NCBI GenBank assembly: GCA_900469615.1
Contig: UBYA01000029.1
Coordinates: forward strand, 124,001-188,000
Source: Hyphomicrobiales bacterium
GTDB lineage: Bacteria > Pseudomonadota > Alphaproteobacteria > Rhizobiales > Rhizobiaceae
Direction: 5' to 3'
DNA: 64,000 nucleotides
The notes beneath the pieces are model-generated. The model had not been told where the DNA came from. It worked only from the letters and a program-made list of their open reading frames with translations, and ran no database searches. This document shows, piece by piece, positions 9,785 through 18,618 of the stretch; the stretch's first letter is position 1, and every line of letters begins with the position of its first letter. A program made the translations under genes and the position numbers.

Positions 9785-10063
9785 TCAATCCGGCATAGCC
9801 CAGGATTTGAAGCAGTCCGATGACTGATATCGGGTAATGGGGGTCTGCCGGGCCGAGCGATCGGCCTCGAAGCGGGCGATATCGTTCGGCGATTTGCCTG
9901 CCAATTGCATTCTGACCTGCTCGATAAAGCAGGAAAGCGGCAGATCGGACCCACTGCGAATCCGCATATCCTCGGCCAGTCGGGTAATGAACTCGGGACT
10001 ATCGACTGTGCGCGAAAGTTTCTGTTCTTTCGAAGCTTCCGTGACTTGTTTCTCTGCTGCCAT
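9785..10063 (-). CDS. Hypothetical protein, 92 residues
   Basis: Not recognised. A 92-residue, mostly polar and probably helical protein without signal peptide or membrane segment. The ATG has a very strong ribosome-binding site (GGAGGAGG five bases upstream), which supports it being a real gene. The N-terminal third is rich in Lys, Glu and Ser. It stands alone between the DUF1059 gene and hemF. Confidence 0.65.
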   Translation of the reverse strand: MAAEKQVTEASKEQKLSRTVDSPEFITRLAEDMRIRSGSDLPLSCFIEQVRMQLAGKSPNDIARFEADRSARQTPITRYQSSDCFKSWAMPD

Positions 10064-10249
10064 TACAACCTCCTCCGATTGGAACGAGCATTAGGTCACT
10101 TAGGCACTCCTCCCGCCGATTTCAGGGCCCTGGCCGATCATTTTGTGGTGAACGCCCGAAGCGTATCGCGATCTTTAAGGTCGCTTGCCGCGCTTCAGGT
10201 CGCTGGTTTTTCGCATGCCGTTATCGCAGGGCCGCCGCTGAGCCCCGCT

Positions 10250-11161
10250 TCAGGGCCAACGCACTACCGGCGGCAGGGACGACAGGATCGACTCGACATT
10301 GCCGCCAGTCTTCAGCCCGAATATTGTACCTCTATCGTACAGCAAATTGAACTCCACATAGCGTCCGCGACGAATTAATTGCTCGTCGCGATCCTCTTCC
10401 GTCCATGTTTCGTTGAAATTGGAGCGCACGAGCCGCGGGTAGACCATCGCAAAGGCCCGGCCGACGTCGCGGGTGAAGGCGAAATCCGCGCTCCAGCCGC
10501 CGGCTTCTTCCGTCGAATGCAGCCAATCGAAAAAGATGCCGCCGATGCCGCGCGGCTCGTTGCGGTGCTTCAGAAAGAAATATTCGTCGCACCAGTTCTT
10601 GTATCGCGGATAGTCGCCGACGGTATGGCGATCGCAGACGATCTGCATGGCGCGGTGGAAGAGTACGCTGTCGGGATCTTCCTGGTTGCGGCGTCGGTCG
10701 AGCATCGGTGTCAGGTCGGCGCCGCCGCCGAACCAGTGGCTGGTGGTGACGACCATGCGTGTATTCATATGCACGGCCGGCACGTTCGGATTGACGGGAT
10801 GAGCAATCAGCGACAGACCGGAAGCCCAGAAACGCGGATCTTCCTCGGCGCCGGGAATCTGGCTGCGGAAGTCGGGGGAAAACTCACCATGGACCGTCGA
10901 TGTATGGACGCCGACCTTTTCGAAGACGCGGCCTTCCATCATGGACATGCGGCCGCCGCCGCCCTGACCTTTGTCCCGCTGCCAGTCCTTGGCGACGAAG
11001 CGGCCGGGCTCCTGATCGGAAAGCGGGCCGGTCAGCTCGGTCTCCAACTGCTCGAACTCGGCGCAGATCGTGTCGCGCAGGCCCTCGAACCAGCTGCGCG
11101 CCGCTTCTTTTTTCGCTTCAATATCCTCGGGTAATCCCTTGGGAAGATTGGGTCGTTCCAT
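10250..11161 (-). CDS. hemF: Oxygen-dependent coproporphyrinogen III oxidase
   Basis: A 303-residue enzyme of the HemF family, which decarboxylates two propionates of coproporphyrinogen III to give protoporphyrinogen IX using O2. Family blocks are clear: WFGGGADLTP, a KNWCDEYFFLKHR stretch, GIGGIFFDWL, and a C-terminal GRYVEFNLLYDRGT. Length is normal. It is monocistronic here. A possible anaerobic HemN would lie elsewhere. Confidence 0.96.
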   Translation of the reverse strand: MERPNLPKGLPEDIEAKKEAARSWFEGLRDTICAEFEQLETELTGPLSDQEPGRFVAKDWQRDKGQGGGGRMSMMEGRVFEKVGVHTSTVHGEFSPDFRSQIPGAEEDPRFWASGLSLIAHPVNPNVPAVHMNTRMVVTTSHWFGGGADLTPMLDRRRNQEDPDSVLFHRAMQIVCDRHTVGDYPRYKNWCDEYFFLKHRNEPRGIGGIFFDWLHSTEEAGGWSADFAFTRDVGRAFAMVYPRLVRSNFNETWTEEDRDEQLIRRGRYVEFNLLYDRGTIFGLKTGGNVESILSSLPPVVRWP

Positions 11162-11333
11162 GCATGCTCTCCGACGGTGCGAGCAGCCGACGGCTCGCGA
11201 TTCGCACCCTATGTATCGTGATTTTGAATATCAGCAACATTGCGGCGCAGCCAGTGCGGCGGCGGCACAGGAAAATCGACTCGCAAATTTGCCGATGCGG
11301 TATTATGTTCCCTCCCGAAGGCGAGGTTTTATC

Positions 11334-11591
11334 ATGAAGATACCCGGACCGCCGCCCCTGGATGGGTTGAGAAACAGAATAATCCGCTACCGGCAGGAAC
11401 ATCCCGCCGGCGGAAAAAGCGAATTCGTTCGCGAGACCTTTTGTCTCAGCCGCCCCGAAGCGCGTGCAAAGGCGCGTGAGTGGTTCGATGAATTCCCGAA
11501 AGCCGCATACTGGACCGAAGTCGAAAGCTGGCGTCAGGTCGATGGCGATCGCATCGAATTCACCATGCGACGCTTGCCGTCGGCGGATTGA
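11334..11591 (+). CDS. Hypothetical protein, 85 residues
   Basis: Not recognised. A short soluble protein of 85 residues, Arg-rich, with a proline run near the N-terminus (PGPPPL). The ATG at 11334 is preferred over an upstream in-frame start because AGGCGAGG lies seven bases ahead of it. The segment RAKAREWFDEFPKAAYWTE suggests one long helix followed by strands. It reads away from hemF and converges with the hydrolase-like gene downstream. Confidence 0.6.
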   Translation: MKIPGPPPLDGLRNRIIRYRQEHPAGGKSEFVRETFCLSRPEARAKAREWFDEFPKAAYWTEVESWRQVDGDRIEFTMRRLPSAD

Positions 11592-11653
11592 ACCGATCGA
11601 CGCCGCGGCCTGCACCGATGAAGCCTGCAAACGACGTTTTATCGAACGCCGGT

Positions 11654-12805
11654 TCAATGCGGTTTGGGTAATCGCGGATCATTCGGCGGGCCGGAGGCTG
11701 GCGGCTGAACGCCAGGCAGGCCATCGGCGGAGAATGCCTTTCTGACCGTCTCGATCGTCGCCGTTTGCCTTCCACCTGGAATCGCAGGCGGTGAAACCTC
11801 CGTTTCCGGCATCGTCGGCCCGGAGGCGGCATTGCGCTTCCCGGCCCGACGCTCGCCCGCCACCTCCTCGATGACTGGTGAAGCCTTGAGGATTTCCCTG
11901 AGCGTGGCCGTCACCGGCAGATGGCCGCGCAAATCGGTGTTGGTGTGATGCCATGCGTGCGGAATGCGGCGATCGGCGTGAATGAACGGTCGCGAATTGA
12001 TCTCGCCGAACCAGTCCCATTCTCCCATGACATCGACGACATCGGTGAATGCGGGCGGCATGGCGATCCGCGTGCCGATCGTCACGATCCTGGTTTTTCG
12101 CGCCAGTTCCGCACCCCGCTCTTCGTTCTGCCTCCACAGGTTATGCAATGCGGCCGAAAGCACGAGGTTGCCCTTGGAATGCCCCGTCAGCAGGCGGAAG
12201 GAGAAACGAGGATCGGCAAGAAGCGCCTGCACGGTTCTGGTGTCGAGACTGGTGCGGGCGGCGGTTTCCTCGCGATGCGCCCCGACCTTGGGGCGGCCGG
12301 CGAGATCGTCCAGCGTTTCCAGCATCGGCCGCAGGCCCTTCAGATGGCCGAAGAGAAACAATCCGCCGAAGGCTTCGGTGATGGCATCGGCGATACCGTA
12401 TCCTGAGACGACGACCGCAGCGGGCGCATCGACCGCATCGGCGACATTTCGGGCGAAGGCGGCGGCGCCGAGCGCGGAACCGCCGATGCCGGCGACGGCA
12501 AGGGCGCGGGCATCGCCGCCGCCCCGCAGCAAGAATTCATCGATCGTCTCGCAAAGGGTCAGCGAGCCGCGCCCGCTGGGCGGAACGAGCAGGATCGCGC
12601 CTTCCGCCGCCAGCGAGTCACTGATGTAGAAAGCCTCCTCGGGCGTGATCGCCTTGACGTCGTAGAACAGCGCATCGAGGGCGAGGTTCCGTTGGCGAAG
12701 ACCTTCGAGAGCGAGATTGCGGGCAGGGGAACGCTGGAGCCGCTCGGGAAGGCTCAAAGCGCGCGCGAACTGCGTAAGGGAAAGCGTGAATGCCGTCTGG
12801 AACAT
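11654..12805 (-). CDS. Alpha/beta-hydrolase (lipase-like) protein of unknown substrate
   Basis: A 383-residue protein. A nucleophile-elbow motif GHSKG lies at residues 208-212 (Ser210), the place expected in a lipase class 3-like or DUF2974-like alpha/beta hydrolase. It is followed by NLVLSAAL and a region ending in DVMGEWDWFGEINSRP and HAWHHTNTDL that could supply Asp and His. No signal peptide is evident, and the N-terminal helix is only weakly hydrophobic. The C-terminal roughly 70 residues are low in complexity and probably disordered. It stands downstream of trmL on the same strand. Hydrolase activity is inferred from the elbow only. Confidence 0.7.
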   Translation of the reverse strand: MFQTAFTLSLTQFARALSLPERLQRSPARNLALEGLRQRNLALDALFYDVKAITPEEAFYISDSLAAEGAILLVPPSGRGSLTLCETIDEFLLRGGGDARALAVAGIGGSALGAAAFARNVADAVDAPAAVVVSGYGIADAITEAFGGLFLFGHLKGLRPMLETLDDLAGRPKVGAHREETAARTSLDTRTVQALLADPRFSFRLLTGHSKGNLVLSAALHNLWRQNEERGAELARKTRIVTIGTRIAMPPAFTDVVDVMGEWDWFGEINSRPFIHADRRIPHAWHHTNTDLRGHLPVTATLREILKASPVIEEVAGERRAGKRNAASGPTMPETEVSPPAIPGGRQTATIETVRKAFSADGLPGVQPPASGPPNDPRLPKPH

Positions 12806-12886
12806 GGGTCACCTCGCCAAGGTTGCCTGCGTTAGAGCATTCATTCCGAGGCAAAGTTTCTCACACTTTTTCCGGCGTGCCAACGC

Positions 12887-13384
12887 CTATCCGGGTGCGA
12901 CATTCGGGCCTTGCGCCGGCGGAAGCGACCATTGCGTCCGCCGCAGCGCTTCTCCGCATATCATGGCTGCCGACATGGCGACATTGATGGAGCGCTGGCC
13001 CTCCACCATGGGGATCAGAATGCGGCCTTCGGCCCTCTCATGCACATGCTCGGGCACGCCGGCACTCTCGCGGCCGAAAAGAAGGATGTCGTCGCTGCGG
13101 AAATCGAAGTCCGTGTAGCGCTGCGCCGCTTTCGTCGAAGCCAGCACCAGTCGCCGCCCGCTTTCCTGCCGCCACGCCTCGAAGCGCTCCCAGTTGACAT
13201 GCCTTGTCAGGGTAACGGCGGCAAGATAGTCCATGCCGGCGCGCTTCAGGTTGCGGTCGGAAATGTCGAAGCCGGCGGGCTCGATAATATCGACGCCAAG
13301 GCCGAGGCAGGCGGCCAGCCGCAGGATCGTGCCGGTGTTGCCGGGAATGTCGGGCTGGTAAAGTGCGATGCGAAGCGTGGTCAT
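12887..13384 (-). CDS. trmL: tRNA (cytidine/uridine-34-2'-O)-methyltransferase
   Basis: A 165-residue SPOUT methyltransferase of the TrmL/YibK type, which 2'-O-methylates the wobble base of certain leucine tRNAs. Visible blocks are LYQPDIPGNTGTILR at the N-terminus, the central LLFGRESAGVP and the C-terminal RSINVAMSAAM that make up the trefoil-knot cofactor site. A GTG three codons upstream is in frame, but AGGTG sits properly before the ATG at 13384, so the ATG is chosen. Confidence 0.93.
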   Translation of the reverse strand: MTTLRIALYQPDIPGNTGTILRLAACLGLGVDIIEPAGFDISDRNLKRAGMDYLAAVTLTRHVNWERFEAWRQESGRRLVLASTKAAQRYTDFDFRSDDILLFGRESAGVPEHVHERAEGRILIPMVEGQRSINVAMSAAMICGEALRRTQWSLPPAQGPNVAPG

Positions 13385-13393
13385 GCATTGCAC

Positions 13394-13775
13394 CTAGCGA
13401 AATCGCCCTGATTTGTCTCCGGGTTTTCACAGATCCACGGTTTCTGTGATGTCTTCATCAGCAGAATTGAAGGATTCAGCTTCGTTTTGCGGCATATTTT
13501 GCTTTTCAAACGACAAAAGGCACGCTAAAAGGCAAGCGCTCTACAACTTGCGAAAGAAGGAGGCTCACATGGATATCTTGTTTGTAATGATGCGCCTCCA
13601 AGCCGTGAACCCACGGATGTGACGAGCGCTCTCAGGCGCGTATTCGCAAATACCCCCCTTCTTTAAGTCATTACGCGGCCGGCATGGCCTCGTTGTTTTA
13701 TCGCCCGGCCACCATATGAGTCTGCGACCTTCAGGCGCAGCGGGTGGCAAAGGGTCGAGCATTTGGAGCATTTCG
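13394..13775 (+). promoter_or_regulatory. Leader region of the ABC exporter pair, with SD/anti-SD pairing
   Basis: This 380-bp intergenic stretch precedes the first ABC exporter. It holds a 17-codon ORF (13569-13622) with a strong ribosome-binding site, AAAGAAGGAGG at 13553-13563. About 90 bases further on, CCCCCTTCTTT at 13654-13664 can pair with it at 10 of 11 positions. A small hairpin GTATT-cgca-AATAC lies just before that tract. The layout could switch between an open and a sequestered leader. No known riboswitch was recognised. Regulation is inference; the complementarity is seen directly. Confidence 0.45.
13569..13622 (+). CDS. Putative 17-residue leader peptide
   Basis: A short ORF encoding MDILFVMMRLQAVNPRM, with GAAGGAGG five bases before its ATG. 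This is the strongest Shine-Dalgarno sequence in the neighbourhood and stronger than that of the exporter gene downstream. The product is mainly hydrophobic and ends in Asn-Pro-Arg-Met. It does not overlap a larger gene. The position 150 bases ahead of an exporter suggests a regulatory upstream ORF, but the peptide matches no leader I know. Confidence 0.4.
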   Translation: MDILFVMMRLQAVNPRM

Positions 13776-15629
13776 ATGTTTGGCTGGTTTGAACGCCGAC
13801 TGAATCCATTTCCGAGCGAGGCGCCGGACGTTCCGCCGCGGGGGCTCTTTGCCTTCTGCTGGCACTATTCCAGGCCGGCCGCGCCGTGGCTGGTCGCCAT
13901 GAGCATTCTTACCATGCTGATCGCGATCGGCGAGGTGGCGCTCTTCCAGTTTCTCGGCGATATCGTCGACTGGCTGACCAAGGCGGACAAGGCGACCTTC
14001 CTGCAGACGGAATGGCACAAGTTGTTCTGGATGGGCGCGATGGTGCTCGTCGGCCTGCCGCTTGCGGCAATCCTCGACAGTTTCATCATGCATCAGGTGC
14101 TGCTCGGCAACTATCCGATGATCGCGCGCTGGCAGATGCACCGCTTCCTGCTGCGCCACAGCATGACCTTCTTCGCCAACGAGTTCGCGGGCCGCGTCGC
14201 CACGAAGGTAATGCAGACCTCGCTTGCCGTGCGCGAAACCGTGATGAAGATCCTCGACGTCTTCGTCTACGTTCTGACCTATTTCCTCTCGATGATCTTC
14301 GTCATCGGGGCGGCCGACTGGCGGCTGCTGCTGCCGATCCTGCTGTGGCTCGGCGTCTATGTCGGCATCGTGGCCTATTTCGTGCCGGTGCTGCGCAAGA
14401 TCGCCGCGCAGCAGGCCGATGCACGCTCGATGATGACGGGCCGCGTGGTCGACAGCTACACCAACATCGCCACGGTGAAGCTGTTCTCGCATGCGGGCCG
14501 TGAGGAAACCTATGCCAGGGCCGGCATGGAGGACTTTCTCGACACCGTGCACAAGCAAATGCGCAAGGTGACGCTGTTTCACGCCTCGGTCTATTTCAAC
14601 AACTGCGCGGCGTTGTTCATCGTCTCGGCTCTGTCGATCTGGTTCTGGCTCAACGGTTCGATCTCGGTCGGTTCCATCGCCATTGCCATCGGCCTTGCCA
14701 TGCGGGTCAACGGCATGTCGCAGTGGGTGATGTGGGAGGTTTCGGCGCTCTTCGAAAACATCGGCACCGTCTATGACGGCATGGAAATGATGACGAAGCC
14801 GCATGACATCGTCGACAAGCCGGCGGCGCCCCCGATCGTCGCCAGGCAGGGGGCGATCCGGTTCGACCATATTCGCTTCCACTATGGCAAGGCCAAGGGC
14901 GTGATGGAGGACCTGACCCTCGATATCCGGGCGGGCGAAAAGGTCGGCCTGGTCGGCCGCTCGGGCGCCGGCAAGACGACGCTGATGAACCTGCTGCTGC
15001 GCTTCTACGACCTGGAGGGCGGCCGCATCACCATCGATGGCCATGATATCGCAGGCGTGACGCAGGACAGCCTTCGCTCGATGATCGGCGTGGTGACGCA
15101 GGACACGTCGCTGCTGCATCGCTCGATCCGCGACAATATCGCCTACGGCCGTCCGGACGCCACCGACGAAGATGTGATCCAGGCGGCCAAGCGTGCCAAT
15201 GCCTGGGAGTTCATCGAAGGGCTGGTCGACATGCAGGGCCGCGCGGGACTGGACGCACAGGTCGGCGAGCGGGGCGTCAAGCTGTCAGGCGGTCAGCGGC
15301 AGCGCATCGCGATCGCCCGCGTCTTCCTGAAGGACGCGCCGATCCTGGTGCTCGACGAGGCGACTTCGGCGCTCGATTCCGAAGTGGAAGCGGCGATCCA
15401 GGAAAACCTCTTCGCGCTGATGCACGGCAAGACGGTGATCGCCATCGCGCACCGCCTGTCGACGCTGACCGAGATGGACCGCCTCGTCGTTCTCGACAAG
15501 GGCCGGATCGTCGAAATGGGCACGCATCAGGAACTGGCCCAGAACGGCGGCATTTATGCCGAGCTCTGGAGCCGCCAGTCCGGCGGCTTCCTCGCCGACC
15601 ATGAAGAGGCCGAGGCGGCAGCGGAATGA
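13776..15629 (+). CDS. ABC exporter, fused permease-ATPase (first of pair)
   Basis: A 617-residue half-transporter with an N-terminal six-helix exporter domain and a C-terminal nucleotide-binding domain. Walker A GRSGAGKTT is near residue 395, signature LSGGQRQRIAIAR near 502 and Walker B ILVLDEATSALDSE near 523. The start at 13776 is preferred because GGAG lies upstream and because the paralogue next door begins in the same way (MF...F-R/L). It is followed after 145 bp by a second exporter of the same size, so the two may form a heterodimer. The substrate is unknown; lipid, peptide or drug export are all possible. Confidence 0.9.
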   Translation: MFGWFERRLNPFPSEAPDVPPRGLFAFCWHYSRPAAPWLVAMSILTMLIAIGEVALFQFLGDIVDWLTKADKATFLQTEWHKLFWMGAMVLVGLPLAAILDSFIMHQVLLGNYPMIARWQMHRFLLRHSMTFFANEFAGRVATKVMQTSLAVRETVMKILDVFVYVLTYFLSMIFVIGAADWRLLLPILLWLGVYVGIVAYFVPVLRKIAAQQADARSMMTGRVVDSYTNIATVKLFSHAGREETYARAGMEDFLDTVHKQMRKVTLFHASVYFNNCAALFIVSALSIWFWLNGSISVGSIAIAIGLAMRVNGMSQWVMWEVSALFENIGTVYDGMEMMTKPHDIVDKPAAPPIVARQGAIRFDHIRFHYGKAKGVMEDLTLDIRAGEKVGLVGRSGAGKTTLMNLLLRFYDLEGGRITIDGHDIAGVTQDSLRSMIGVVTQDTSLLHRSIRDNIAYGRPDATDEDVIQAAKRANAWEFIEGLVDMQGRAGLDAQVGERGVKLSGGQRQRIAIARVFLKDAPILVLDEATSALDSEVEAAIQENLFALMHGKTVIAIAHRLSTLTEMDRLVVLDKGRIVEMGTHQELAQNGGIYAELWSRQSGGFLADHEEAEAAAE

Positions 15630-15637
15630 AAATGAAG

Positions 15638-15665
15638 GAAGGGGCGGCGAAAGCCGCTCCTTTCG
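15638..15665 (+). terminator. Hairpin after first ABC exporter
   Basis: An 8-bp stem (GGGGCGGC with GCCGCTCC, one G-U pair) closed by a GAAA tetraloop, starting 11 bases after the stop codon and followed by TTTC. The T-run is short, so this may be a partial terminator or an mRNA 3'-stabilising hairpin. Confidence 0.5.
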
Positions 15666-15740
15666 TCTGTGCCGCCGGCAAGCCGGGGGCTCGGGGTTGA
15701 ATCTAACAAAAATATAACCTTTTCAGTGCGGCCATTTCCT

Positions 15741-15768
15741 TTGCGCGGCCTGCGAAATTGCCTATATC
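15741..15768 (+). promoter_or_regulatory. Candidate promoter of second ABC exporter, predicting a leaderless mRNA
   Basis: TTGCGC (15741-15746) and TATATC (15763-15768) are separated by 16 bases. The expected start of transcription, about seven bases after the -10 box, falls on the ATG of the second exporter (15775). No Shine-Dalgarno sequence precedes that ATG, which fits a leaderless transcript. Not tested. Confidence 0.4.
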
Positions 15769-15774
15769 GCTGGC

Positions 15775-17637
15775 ATGTTCATCCGTTCCGTATTCCGTCT
15801 GTTCGAGACCTGGATCGATCCCTATTACCGCAACGGCGATCTGCGGCCGCCGAGGTCCCTCGGCGCCTTCATCTGGTATTATGTCGGCCAGGCCAAGGGA
15901 CCCTTCCTGGCGATGGCCGCGCTCGGCGGCGCCGTGGCGATGCTCGAGGCCGCCCTGTTCTGGTTCGTCGGCCATCTGGTGGATATCCTCGACAAGGTGA
16001 AGCCCGGCGAGGGGTGGAGCGGGCTGCTCGCCGGCCATGGCGGGACGCTTCTCGGCATGGTCTTCGTCGTGCTTGTCGTACGCTTCGTCGTCGTCAGTCT
16101 GGGCGCGCTGGTCGAGGAGCAGGTGGTCGTCCCCGGCTTCCTCAACCTCGTGCGCTGGCAGGCATACCGGCATGTGGCAAGACAGTCCGTCGAGTTCTTC
16201 CAGAACGATTTTTCCGGGCGCGTCGTGACCAAGGTCTGGTCGGCCGGGCAGGCAACGGGCGACCTCGTCGTGTCGCTGCTGCAGGTGGTCTGGTTCATTA
16301 TCATCTACGCGGCCTCGACCATCACGCTGGTGGGCGGTCTGGATTGGCGATTGGCGGCGGTGATCGCGGTCTGGATCTGCGTCTTTGCGATGCTCGCCCG
16401 CTACTTCGTGCCGCGTATCCGGCGGCACGCGCGCAATGCGGCGGAAGCATCCTCGATGCTGAACGGACGCATGGTCGATGCCTATGCCAATATCCAGACG
16501 TTGAAGCTCTTCGGCCGCGAAGAGCAGAACGATCATTATATCCGCAGCGGCTTCGACCGCTTCCAGGCGGCCGTCATGCCGTTTACGCGGCTGCTGACCG
16601 GCGTACGCTCGTCGCTGGCGCTGCTGTCGGGCGTCATGATCACAAGCATCGGGGCGCTGGCCGTGCATCTCTGGCTGTCCGGCGAGATTTCGACCGGCGG
16701 CGTCGCCTTCACGCTCAGCATGGTACTTCGGCTGAACATGCTGTTCGGCCGCATGATGGCGCAGTTCAACGCCATCATGCGCAATCTCGGCACCATCCAG
16801 AATTCGGCGGAGATGATCTCCGAGCCGGTCAGCCTGGTCGACCGGCCCGATGCCGGGAATTTGGTGATCAGCGGCCCGGAAGTTCGTTTCGAGAACGTGA
16901 CGTTTCACTATGGGCGCGGCGGCGGCATCATCGACGATTTCTCCCTTCGGGTAGCTGCCGGCGAGAAGGTCGGCATCGTCGGGCGGTCCGGTGCGGGCAA
17001 GACGACGCTCGTCAACCTGCTGCTGCGCTTCTTCGATGTCGAGGGTGGCCGCATCCTGATCGACGGACAGGATATCGCCGCCGTGCGGCAAGAGTCGCTG
17101 CGCGGCGCCATCGGCATGGTGACGCAGGACACCGCGCTTCTCAATCGATCCATCCGCGACAACATTCTCTTCGGTCGCCCCGAAGCGAGCGACGAGCAGA
17201 TGGTGGAGGCCGCAAGGCAGGCGGAAGCCGACGGTTTCATCGCGACCCTGGAGGATCAGAAGGGGCGCACCGCCTATGCGGCCCATGTCGGCGAGCGCGG
17301 CGTCAAGCTTTCGGGCGGCCAGCGGCAGCGCATCGCGATCGCGCGCGTGATGTTGAAGGATGCGCCGATTCTCGTCCTGGACGAGGCGACCTCGGCGCTG
17401 GACTCGGAGGCCGAGGCGGCGCTGCAGTCCAACCTCGATACGCTGATGAGGGGCAAGACCGTTCTGGCGATCGCGCACCGGCTCTCGACAATCGCCAAGC
17501 TCGACCGGCTGATCGTCATCGACAAGGGCAGGATCATCGAGGAGGGGACGCATGACGCGTTGATCGCGCGTGGCGGCCTTTACTCCGAACTCTGGGCACG
17601 CCAGTCCGGCGGCTTCATCGCGGCGGATGCCGACTGA
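15775..17637 (+). CDS. ABC exporter, fused permease-ATPase (second of pair)
   Basis: A 620-residue ABC half-exporter, clearly a paralogue of the gene before it. Six membrane helices come first, then Walker A GRSGAGKTT near residue 404, signature LSGGQRQRIAIAR near 511 and Walker B ILVLDEATSALDSE near 532. Both proteins keep all catalytic motifs, so either could work as a homodimer or they could pair. The frame starts at an ATG without an obvious ribosome-binding site, right where a promoter predicts the transcript to begin. The substrate is unknown. Confidence 0.9.
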   Translation: MFIRSVFRLFETWIDPYYRNGDLRPPRSLGAFIWYYVGQAKGPFLAMAALGGAVAMLEAALFWFVGHLVDILDKVKPGEGWSGLLAGHGGTLLGMVFVVLVVRFVVVSLGALVEEQVVVPGFLNLVRWQAYRHVARQSVEFFQNDFSGRVVTKVWSAGQATGDLVVSLLQVVWFIIIYAASTITLVGGLDWRLAAVIAVWICVFAMLARYFVPRIRRHARNAAEASSMLNGRMVDAYANIQTLKLFGREEQNDHYIRSGFDRFQAAVMPFTRLLTGVRSSLALLSGVMITSIGALAVHLWLSGEISTGGVAFTLSMVLRLNMLFGRMMAQFNAIMRNLGTIQNSAEMISEPVSLVDRPDAGNLVISGPEVRFENVTFHYGRGGGIIDDFSLRVAAGEKVGIVGRSGAGKTTLVNLLLRFFDVEGGRILIDGQDIAAVRQESLRGAIGMVTQDTALLNRSIRDNILFGRPEASDEQMVEAARQAEADGFIATLEDQKGRTAYAAHVGERGVKLSGGQRQRIAIARVMLKDAPILVLDEATSALDSEAEAALQSNLDTLMRGKTVLAIAHRLSTIAKLDRLIVIDKGRIIEEGTHDALIARGGLYSELWARQSGGFIAADAD

Positions 17638-17670
17638 CCTTGCTTCCGGGCAAGCAGAAAACCCGCGGGA

Positions 17671-18618
17671 TCATGAGGGCCGCGGCACGCTGAACTCCGT
17701 CATCAAGCCGAAATGGTTCGAGCCCATCGCATCGCGGATCTGCTTCACGGATATCAGCCGGACCGGTGCCCGGGCGAAGACGTGATCGATGCTGATGCCG
17801 TAGGCTCCTGCCGCGATCGGCCAGGTCGCCGGTTCCGGAAAGGCATGGCGCAGGCCGGTTGCGGCCAGAAAGTCGCGCATGTCCGGAGCGATGACCGAGG
17901 CGTTGAAGTCCCCGGCAAGGATCAGCGGCTCCTTGACGTCGTTGAGAATGGGGGCGAGAAGGCCGAGTTCGATCTGGTGAAACGCATCGAAATAAGGCTT
18001 GCTCAAATGGGCGGAGGCGAAGCTGACGGGCTGGCCATCGATGTCGATGGTGGCAAGAATGAAGCGATTGTCCCATAGGCTGCCGAGGCTGCGCATGACC
18101 TGCGTCTGAAACGGCCTTTTCGACAGCAGCAGCGAATCGCAATCGGTGGTCATCACGCCGCATCCGATGCGATAGGGATAGACCTTGGCAATGCGATCCA
18201 TCTCGGAGAAAATCGGCCCTGCCTCGAAAATTTCGACGACATCGGCTTTCGAAGCGACGATGAGATCGGCGATACGCGCCCCGTTTTCGAAATTGCTGTC
18301 TTCGATGTTGAAGGACAGGAGCTTGATATGGCCGCCGCTCGCCTCGGCCGAGGCGACGAGAGAGGTCGAGGCATATTCCTGAAGCATGAGGATCGAGTGA
18401 ACGAGGAGCACGATCCCGGCAGCTGTCAGGAACAGCGCATACCAGTGGCGTTTGAAGACGAACGCGGCCACCGCAAGGATGATCGCAAACAGGCTTATGT
18501 GGGTTTGCAGGCTTTCGAAAAAGGCCAGCAGCCAGGAATCGGCAACGTAGCGCGCCGCAAGGATACCCAGCGCCAGCGTGGCGAGAACGCATAGAACGCA
18601 ATAAACGGTGTGTCTCAT
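17671..18618 (-). CDS. Membrane-anchored endonuclease/exonuclease/phosphatase (EEP) family protein
   Basis: A 315-residue protein with three N-terminal hydrophobic helices (roughly residues 4-25, 36-54 and 58-79) followed by an EEP domain. Metal and catalytic motifs are visible: IKLLSFNIEDSN, VVEIFEAG, LILAGDFNAS and a C-terminal SIDHVFA. Proteins of this layout hydrolyse phosphodiesters or phosphomonoesters outside the cytoplasmic membrane; the substrate is unknown. The longer frame begins at a TTG; the ATG at 18618 is preferred because the hydrophobic segment follows directly. It converges on the second ABC exporter 33 bp away. Confidence 0.85.
   Translation of the reverse strand: MRHTVYCVLCVLATLALGILAARYVADSWLLAFFESLQTHISLFAIILAVAAFVFKRHWYALFLTAAGIVLLVHSILMLQEYASTSLVASAEASGGHIKLLSFNIEDSNFENGARIADLIVASKADVVEIFEAGPIFSEMDRIAKVYPYRIGCGVMTTDCDSLLLSKRPFQTQVMRSLGSLWDNRFILATIDIDGQPVSFASAHLSKPYFDAFHQIELGLLAPILNDVKEPLILAGDFNASVIAPDMRDFLAATGLRHAFPEPATWPIAAGAYGISIDHVFARAPVRLISVKQIRDAMGSNHFGLMTEFSVPRPS

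Noticed and set aside
15703..17553. Long open frame (616 codons) on the strand opposite the second ABC exporter
   Set aside because: It mirrors the exporter codon structure, has Asp/His/Arg-rich composition like other antisense frames in GC-rich DNA, and resembles no family.
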